A model generated the notes under the pieces. That model did no database searches, had not been told where the DNA came from, and saw nothing but the letters and a program-made list of their open reading frames with translations. Source: Plectrocnemia conspersa (taxonomy: Eukaryota; Arthropoda; Insecta; Trichoptera; Polycentropodidae). Taken from it: a stretch of 64,000 bases of DNA. Positions 57,241-64,000 of this stretch are shown here, piece after piece. The stretch spans positions 1-64,000 of the forward strand of contig VTFK01000404.1 in NCBI GenBank assembly GCA_009617715.1. The letters are read 5' to 3'. Each line of letters starts with the position of its first letter. Within the stretch, counting starts at the first letter, position 1. A program made the position numbers and the translations under genes.

Positions 57241-59000
57241 AAATAAATCTTACAAATATCTCGGTTAAGTTCGCTAGTCAACCTAGTTTGAAAATAGCGG
57301 ATCTTTTTATAAAACTCCGTAAAGAAAATTTATAAAAATCGTTATTCCGTGATGCAAAAAATATTTTAAAATATTTTTTTTTTGCCATTAATGTAGGTTT
57401 CTGAGGATATAATAATTGCCATAATTTTAATCATATAAACATGAAATTTGTTCTAAAAATGTATATTATTAATATCTCAAATAACTTCGTTCTGGACGAC
57501 CTAACTGGTGCCAAGAAATCGACCTGCCTATCTATCATATATTTGTTCCCCTTTTTATATATAGGAGTTACTTTCGTATTTTTTCATAAATTGACCAATC
57601 TTTCATTGAAAACAAATTCCAGATTTATAAGCATACCAGCTGAAATAAAATATAAGGGCCTGTCGAATTTTCCCATTCAATTATTGAAAACCATATTGTT
57701 TAAAAATGGCGGCTTATAAAAATCGTAATACCATTAAAAATATTCTTAAGGAATAAAATATATAAATACAAAAAAAAATTTTAAAATAAAATAAAATGTC
57801 TTTTTCACGTGAGTTTTTGAGGAAATTTAAATTATATTTACATTATTTTTTTATGAAAATATATTTAAAAAAATATTTCAGCTGAATTTGTTAGCTAGTG
57901 TAATCCGGCATATTGTTTCAAAATACCGATTAAAAAAAATAAAATTTTTGTAGCTCCGCCTAAAAAATTTTAGAGAAAAAAGTGAATAAGGCAAAAATTT
58001 TAACAATATAAATTATATGTAAATATTTTTTCTAATGTCATTTATACAGGATATAATGGTTTTTGAGAATACGATAACTACCGTAGTTGAAAAAACCATA
58101 GCTCTGTTAAAAAATCTAATACTTGCACTATACTCTCTGGAAGTTGTCCGAACCGAAGTTCAACTGAAGTCGGCCTCACTGCCACAAATTCCATATGCCG
58201 TCCGGACGGCGGCCGTGAACGACTTCCGCACGGCGGCTGCTGTCACGTACAGCTGGCATATTTGCGCGCGATCGAAAAATGTGCCAAATAATCGCAATTT
58301 TTTAATTGCCATATTATTCAAATTACGCTACTGATAATTATAAAAGTGTGTGTGGGCAATCAGCAATACAATATCAGTGAAAACTTTTCGGTCGTAAATA
58401 TTCAATTTACGCAAAATCCTTGTCGGCTTTTGCAAAATTCCATAAGGCATTAAAATGATACTTCAGAATACGAACACCACATCTGTGACTATCCTAGAAT
58501 TTGTCGCCATCGATTCTAAATAAGAATTCGTTATGATGTGACATTTATATGAACCGATCTAGGAAAATACATAAGGATATTCGAAACGATTTTCTTAACA
58601 AAATCAAATACCACTAATTATTTATTTTATATGAAAAAAAATATCATAACGATATCTGTTAGAAGAATATACTATCAAAAATATAATTAATCCCTTTTGG
58701 TGCCCTAAAATATTAAAAGATGTCAGTAAAAGTCTGTTGAAGTCCCCGATAAGCATGTGGTATTATATTTTGAATTTTGAGAACACGATAACTTTTGTAA
58801 ATTTTGGTATATCTTTTTAGAAAAAGTTGAGTTTATAAATATCTTGATTATGCCTATTACTATGTCAGCAGTACTCACAATCTTGTTACAAAATGGCAGC
58901 TATTCAAAATTGTATATAATTGATAATAAAAAAATACACAAAATTGCCGTACAATTTTTTAGAATAGTTAAAGATAGAGCAATAATTAAATACTACTTAC
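57240..59000 (+). repeat. Family E diverged array, interrupted by family D
   Basis: Units carry a TTTTTGAGGA / GATAACTACCGTA-like block (about 57398, 57812, 58055 and 58775) and an ATTGTTTCAAAATGGCGG-like block (about 57290, 57692, 57912 and 58888), with irregular spacing. The 640-bp family D element occupies 58125-58775, and TTTTGAGAAYACGATAAC lies on both sides of it. A 92-codon plus frame from ATG (57441-57719) is unrecognised and probably a by-product. Confidence 0.6.
58125..58775 (+). repeat. 640-bp repeat family D, copy 2
   Basis: Near-identical partner of 12545-11908. It keeps the GC-rich head, CCGTCCGGACGGC, TATAAAAG (58339-58346), TATCAGTG (about 58372-58379) and the AAGCATGTGGTATTATA end. 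A small GC-rich insertion, or a deletion in the other copy, is seen at about 58205-58245. The close match implies a recent spread compared with other repeats here. Confidence 0.75.
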
Positions 59001-59400
59001 TGTCGTAAAAGTGTTATCAGTTAATAAGGTACAAAAAAATACTAAATATTGTTTTTATTACCTTCAACATTCAGATTAAATAAACAAAAAAATATTACGT
59101 ATTCTCTTAAATGTTGATTATGTTTGTTAGCAAATTGCGTTTTATTATTAAAATAGCGACAGTTTTACCAAATATAAAGCTCATTTTTATACATTTATGA
59201 AATGCTGCGAACGTTGATAGGGAAAAAGACCATTTCGGCTTGAATTTTACAACCTCAAAATAATTTTAAAACGGTGTTTCCTAATGAAACAAAGTTTGAC
59301 TCATATCTATGCATCGTTCGATTGTTTTCAATATGTTATATGCATTATTAAATGATATTTCAATGAGTTGTGCGTTGGTGAAAATGGTTTTCAAAATCCA
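59000..59400. other. AT-rich non-coding stretch
   Basis: Nothing recognised. Confidence 0.45.
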
Positions 59401-59880
59401 CTATCATTTACCGGCGGCCATTTTTACGCACCGTGCGCGATAAGGCTCTCCCGAGCGTTATCTAGGAGCCCGTGACCCACCGCGCTTGCTATTGCGAAAC
59501 ACGCGACTGCGCGATTGTCTCTCCCTCTCGTTCTCGCTCTATTCCGCTTGCTCTATCCGCAGCGCGTGCGGGCAAGTCCATTGGCAAAAGGTTGGCAACC
59601 CCAGCAGCCGGAGAGAAAGTGAACGAAGCGCGGCTCTATGGGAACCTAGTTGTGTGTTATTATGATACTACTAGCCCCGCAACGGAACTGTTGAATATCG
59701 CCATTGCACAATATGGCCGTTGCGTAACTCGGCGGCGGCAATGGATGCAAGATGCGCCGCGCGAAACCGAGGCATTGAACTGGTGCTGGCGAAAATGCGA
59801 GAAAATTTCATATTATAAATGCTCAAGTGGCATAAAAAGGTGGCGCAACTGTCCCTTTTTCGAGTGACAGGTGCGAAAAG
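59400..59880. other. GC-rich island with a long open frame
   Basis: A plus frame stays open from about 59472 to 59867 (131 codons), rich in Arg, Ala and Cys, with no recognised domain. GGTTGGCAACCCC near 59590 is hAT-terminus-like. A block near 59695 is shared inverted with 56.37 kb, hinting that the two islands could be ends or copies of a related element. Confidence 0.3.
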
Positions 59881-60370
59881 AAATTTGAGCTTCCGGACAA
59901 AAATAAAGAACTGAATTCATGGGCGAATATAAAATGACGACCTGTCGTTTCTGGACGTGACTGGAATCATATCAATAGGCTACTTTTAAACTAGTCATTT
60001 TAAACAAATAGATAACTAAAACAAGGAAGCAAGAAATTTTCTCTTAGTGTGAGATAATTTTTTTGTTGCGGCAAAAAGCTTATAGCTACCTGACTATACA
60101 ATCATTACACTCAGGTTTATTTAGGACTATCAAAAGTTGATTTATATATTTTTGAACAATTTTTGTTTGTCTAGAAATATGATTCAGTTGATTTTTATTA
60201 AGAACATATGAATAATTTTAATTTAAAATTTCTTCCATATATTTTTTAGTCAAATATATTATTATTATAAATGATTTGTGCAGAAAAAAATGTTACATGC
60301 TTTTATTTTTTATATATATTATTTTTTTGACACACCAGTTTGAAATATGTCCCCGTATAATTTGTACAAT
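59880..60370. other. AT-rich non-coding stretch
   Basis: Nothing recognised. Confidence 0.45.
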
Positions 60371-60795
60371 AGTGGCTTTTCTCGGTCGATTCGGTGTAGC
60401 TCCGCTTGTTGCGAGTTTAACTGAATTATCATTCCGCTGAGTCCAAAACCATGTAGTAGTTCTGTGGCAAGTTCTGACTGAAGTGTCAGGACTAAATTCT
60501 TATAGCAAGTATAATTCTAATTGAAAAGTATGACTGTGTTCGGGTTCTGATAAAATTCCAACGTCCCCTATGCGTCTGGCCAATGCGATGATTCGGGCGG
60601 AAACAGATTATTTGCCATTGTACAATGAAGATATAGTTAGACTTTAATATATATTAAATCGTTACTTGTTTGTTGGATATGTAATATTTAAACATTGACA
60701 TTTCTGTTGAAGGTTTTTAAAGTGCTTTGAAACTATTAATATATACCGCTAAGATACGCAATCGTTTGTATCACGCTGATGAGAAAAAAATCAGT
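60370..60795 (-). repeat. Family F, copy 3
   Basis: GGTGTAGCTCCGCTTGTTGC, TCTGGCCAATGCGATGATTC, GGGCGGAAACAGATTATTTG and ATACCGCTAAG..CGTTTGTATCACGCTGATG match 51.5-51.85 kb in order. Frames are broken. Confidence 0.6.
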
Positions 60796-60929
60796 GAGTC
60801 AAAGTTTTGACTTAATTTTTATGTTCTGGTAGAAGTTATGGAAATGAAAAAACAATGATTCTGGGCCTTATGACAAAATTAGCATTTAATTTATTTTTTA
60901 ACATCGTATTATAATTTCTTGAATAAATA

Positions 60930-61835
60930 ATAATAGGTATGAGCTAACCCTGTCTATGTTTAAAATAAATATTAAAATTAGCCACTGTTACAAGATATTT
61001 TCTGAAATCATATTTTATGCGAAATAATTGAATTAGGCATTAAAAATTATTAAAAGTATCTACTCATAATATTTACTTGATAATAAGTCCTGTTTTCTTT
61101 TCTGCTCAGTGTTGCCATAATATTGCCACAATATTATTATAGTGAGAATCGAATAAAGTACATCTAAACCGAATTTTTTGGTCAATAAAGAGTGCAAAAA
61201 ACAATTATCCCTTCTCAGAAGTCAAAAATCCACGTCAAAAGCAATAAAATCGTGCCGGCGCCGTCGTAGTGGGAACGCTCGTTACCGAGCGTTCCCACTA
61301 CGACGGCTCCGACACGATTTTATTGCTTTTGACGTGAATTTTTGACTTCTGAGAAGTGATAATTGTTTTTTGCACTCTCTTATTGACCAAAATTCGCTTT
61401 GAATATAGTTTGATCAGTCCTCTAATATTAGAATTCCTTAGTAATATCGGTATTTTTAAGACTTTTAAAACAGACAAGCTGTGGAGCAACATGTGAGATG
61501 CGATGTCAATCTGTACCTATTCTTCCGCTTATCTGTGCCTATTCTTGGCTTAGTTTGAATTTTCAACTTGACCTAATGAAAGTTCTAAAACTATAATTAA
61601 TCTTAGAATTTTTATTTGGTTTGGGTTTGAACAGGAATGGACGTTTCGCAACTGTCAAATTGAGTTTCATAGAGATTTAGAGCAGCAAGCATATGGCACC
61701 TATCAGTTAAATCATATTTTTGCTAGCAGAAATGTATATCTATTGGTGAAAATGTATTTGGACTTTCATAGTGAAAATATAACTTTACCAAAAAAATACA
61801 CATTCACTATATAACATTTATACTTCAAACTTATA
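60930..61835 (-). mobile_element. Palindromic foldback element, family A copy 4 (longest)
   Basis: Palindrome arms at about 61165-61281 and 61286-61400 surround CGCTCG-TTAC-CGAGCG. In minus orientation the outer blocks repeat copy 2: GGCAACACTGAGCAG, ATTATGAGTAGATA, AGTGGCTAATTTTAAT on one side and AATATCGGTA, TGGAGCAACATGTGAGATGC, CCTAATGAAAGTTCTAAAAC, TATTGGTGAAAATGTATTT on the other. The full unit is therefore about 0.9 kb. No transposase is encoded. Small frames across the arms are by-products. Confidence 0.85.
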
Positions 61836-62320
61836 ATTTAAATAATTTATATTTAAAGACATCTGTTGTACATAATTACAACTATTTTTATTAAAATTGC
61901 TGAGTAATTAAATTAGGCAATTCAGTCTCTTTTTTAAAGCGACTGGACTCAAAATAAAAACAGCTAGTTAATTATCAAAGCATATTTAATTTTTTAATCG
62001 TTGCAAAATTCATAGTAAAAAATATATATGATTTTTTAATTACAGTAAAGCATAGCTTAAAGCATTAAAATTTAATTAATAAATATTATTTAAATTTAAT
62101 TTTTATCTGTATTTTAATAATATATTTTTTTAGTCGTTCTAAAGTAAAATCGGTAATTTAATTCATTGTAACCAAATCTTATAATTTTTTGGCACTCAAG
62201 TTGATTTTTGAAGACTTTTCAGAATCTCTGCTTTAAAAAAATATACAGACTGATAGGTAAGACTATTAAAATATATATTAAACATATTTTTCTATTGAAC
62301 AACCCATTTTCTGCATCATA
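61835..62320. other. AT-rich non-coding stretch
   Basis: Nothing recognised. Confidence 0.45.
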
Positions 62321-62880
62321 AAAAAACTTTTCCGCGCCGCCTCGTCGCTCCGTAGACTCCGAATTAACCCGCGCTCGCGACCCGCACTATAATGGAACAA
62401 CGAGTAAATCGAACAATTTTCAATTGCTTTTCCGTTACTTTTATCTACGGCGACGCACGTAATATTATGAACGCTAACTTTTACTATCATTATGCAACGT
62501 TATCGCAGCAATAGCGAGCAAAAAGTCTATCGAACTCGTCTGGCAAAAGCCGGTCCTAGATCTCGCCTAGAACTTGTAGGATTCGCCTTCTCTTCCGTGT
62601 GAAAAGCACCTGTCGCGGTCACGTCCAGGTGCGGCAGTGGGTTACCTGTACCATTTAACGGTACTCGGCAACGGCCGTGACGTCACAGAAACGGGGAAGG
62701 AAGGTCAGCCGAATATTTATTTATCGCCGGCGCGGTCATGACAGAGAAAAAGTGAAAACTGCCGTACGATCAGGCAGTAAGCGAGAGGGGGCTCCGACAG
62801 AGCGGCGGAATGACGCCTTCTTACAAGCAGGGCTTTTCAAATTCGGGACAATTTTGGACATAATTGAATTATAGAGATTT
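62320..62880. promoter_or_regulatory. GC-rich island with CRE and E-box sites, promoter candidate
   Basis: The block holds CACCTG (62607-62612) and CAGGTG (62626-62631) as an inverted E-box pair. A GTACC/GGTAC hairpin follows near 62648-62664, then a perfect CRE, TGACGTCA (62678-62685), within 80 bp. The plus frame 62677-62874 is very basic and unrecognised. The 70-codon minus frame at 62490 is also unrecognised. The clustering suggests a regulatory region, but no transcription unit can be shown. Confidence 0.35.
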
Positions 62881-63900
62881 TCCGCCTGTTTATATACATT
62901 TGGATTGAGTTTCGCCCTACTTTTTAATTGATTTTTTTAAATTTTTATGCATGAAAAATGCATATTCCAATTATTTTTACATCTTTTTTTACTTTAATTT
63001 AATTTAATTTAATACTTAATATGATATCATGTTGCAAGTTTTGAAGAATTTGAATGCATTTTCCTTGACTATGTTGTGAATATCTCGGCTAAGTTTTTTA
63101 GCCTAAAAAATCAGGAATTGGTTAACTCTTTATATTGATTATATTATTAATTTTGTAATACTTATCTACAAAGATATTGGAATTTTATATAATATATTGT
63201 ATTTGCAATGAAAAATAAACATTACTTTAACCTTTTACTCGAAACTAAATCATCAATTTTTTTCTGTTAAATGTACATAAACATACATGTGCATTTTGTA
63301 TATAATATTATTTTGCTTTTCTAGACTATTTTTATATTTAAATAACCGCTGTAAAATATATATTAGTGTGTAAGAGCTATAAATATTTGCTATATTATTG
63401 TTTAATTTTAGCGAAGACATTTTAAACTTAAAATGTAATTAGTTAAATAGTGGTGATGATAATTTTAATTAGTACTATATTAAGATAATTTGTTAAATTA
63501 CAGTGAAAGTAACACTGTCGTGGTTTGGCATTCTAAATTTAAATAAACTATTGCATTAACTAGATTTACAATAACTATATTATTGATATATCTATATATG
63601 ATACACACTATTCCTTGATTTACGTGGTTAAAAAAACACATTTTTTATATATTCCAAGTCATACATGTTCAAACACATGGCTTACTCCCACGTCTTGCAC
63701 TTAACCTACATCTGGAACCTCTCCCACTGCCCATACAGTGTACCCTGAGTTGCTTTTTTTGAAGTCCACATGTGTCGCTGAAGATTTTGCTCGTTTGGTT
63801 TATATGATAAAGAAACGTTAAAAGCTACACGTAAATATTATTCGATCGTTTTATTTAAAAATTTGTGCTATGTCTCGATTTACATGATATTTCATGGAAA
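62880..63900. other. AT-rich non-coding stretch
   Basis: ATCTCGGCTAAGTTTTTTAG near 63079 resembles the lead-in block of family E. Around 63670-63770 is a short less AT-rich piece. No gene is seen. Confidence 0.4.
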
Positions 63901-63904
63901 CATC

Positions 63905-63985
63905 GTTAATTTTGTTAAATAGTCTGATCTGCCATCTTGTTTCAAAATGGCGGTTATTAAAAAATCTTACGGAAAAATAAGGTTT
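63905..63985 (+). repeat. Family E unit
   Basis: TCTGATCTGCCATCTTGTTT then CAAAATGGCGGTTATT is the clearest single unit of the motif seen at 31.96, 32.16, 57.69, 57.91 and 58.89 kb. Confidence 0.6.
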
Positions 63986-64000
63986 GAACATGTATGAGCA

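Noticed and set aside
1..64000. CRISPR array, prophage or bacterial operon
   Set aside because: No regularly spaced identical repeats with unique spacers, no gene-dense strands, and the mobile elements are of animal type.
1..64000. Endogenous viral sequence
   Set aside because: No recognisable viral polymerase, capsid or envelope-like frame was seen. The reverse-transcriptase pieces are of LINE type.

Overview
The window looks like repeat-rich, mostly non-coding nuclear DNA of an arthropod, most likely an insect. It is strongly AT-rich, has no operon-like packing of ORFs, and carries broken copies of animal/insect transposon classes: Jockey-like and RTE-like LINEs, Tc1/mariner-type transposases, TTAA-flanked piggyBac-like MITEs, a Helitron-like end and tRNA-derived SINEs. 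The order cannot be fixed from sequence alone. No complete host gene could be identified, and no rRNA gene, CRISPR array or functional tRNA gene was seen.

Layout. 0-9 kb: AT-rich DNA, a mid-repetitive family with four tandem units (2.0-3.2 kb) and an inverted single copy (6.35-6.6 kb), a GC-rich patch at 4.0 kb with a secretory-like ORF, and the first copy of a large palindromic element (5.0-5.45 kb). 9-24 kb: several 0.3-0.7 kb GC-rich islands, a lysine-rich 123-codon ORF (11.0-11.35 kb), a 640-bp repeat with a near-identical partner at 58 kb, a diverged tandem array (16.85-18.2 kb) and an RTE-like LINE relic (20.6-21.1 kb). 24-36 kb: Jockey-like RT relic, Helitron-like end, a minisatellite with GCGC about every 15 bp, a GC-rich coding-like block (29.7-30.2 kb) and two DDE transposase relics (30.7 and 33.4-33.8 kb). 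36-46 kb: palindromic element copies at 39.1 and 42.8 kb, CpG-rich islands at 40.2 and 44.7 kb, SINEs. 46-64 kb: two piggyBac-like MITEs, a candidate first coding exon (48.75-48.9 kb, minus), a SINE, GC islands with strong palindromes, a diverged array carrying a TTGTTTCAAAATGGCGG motif, the best palindromic element copy (60.9-61.8 kb) and a promoter-like island at 62.6 kb.

The most distinctive object is the palindromic family. Three long copies have arms of about 115 bp joined by a 4-bp centre, a fourth has a shortened core, and single arms are scattered. Diagnostic bases separate the two arms and are kept between three copies, while the shortened copy has become symmetrical. All coding calls here are tentative. 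Most ORFs of 60-130 codons start at non-ATG codons in repeats or GC islands and were not accepted as genes.
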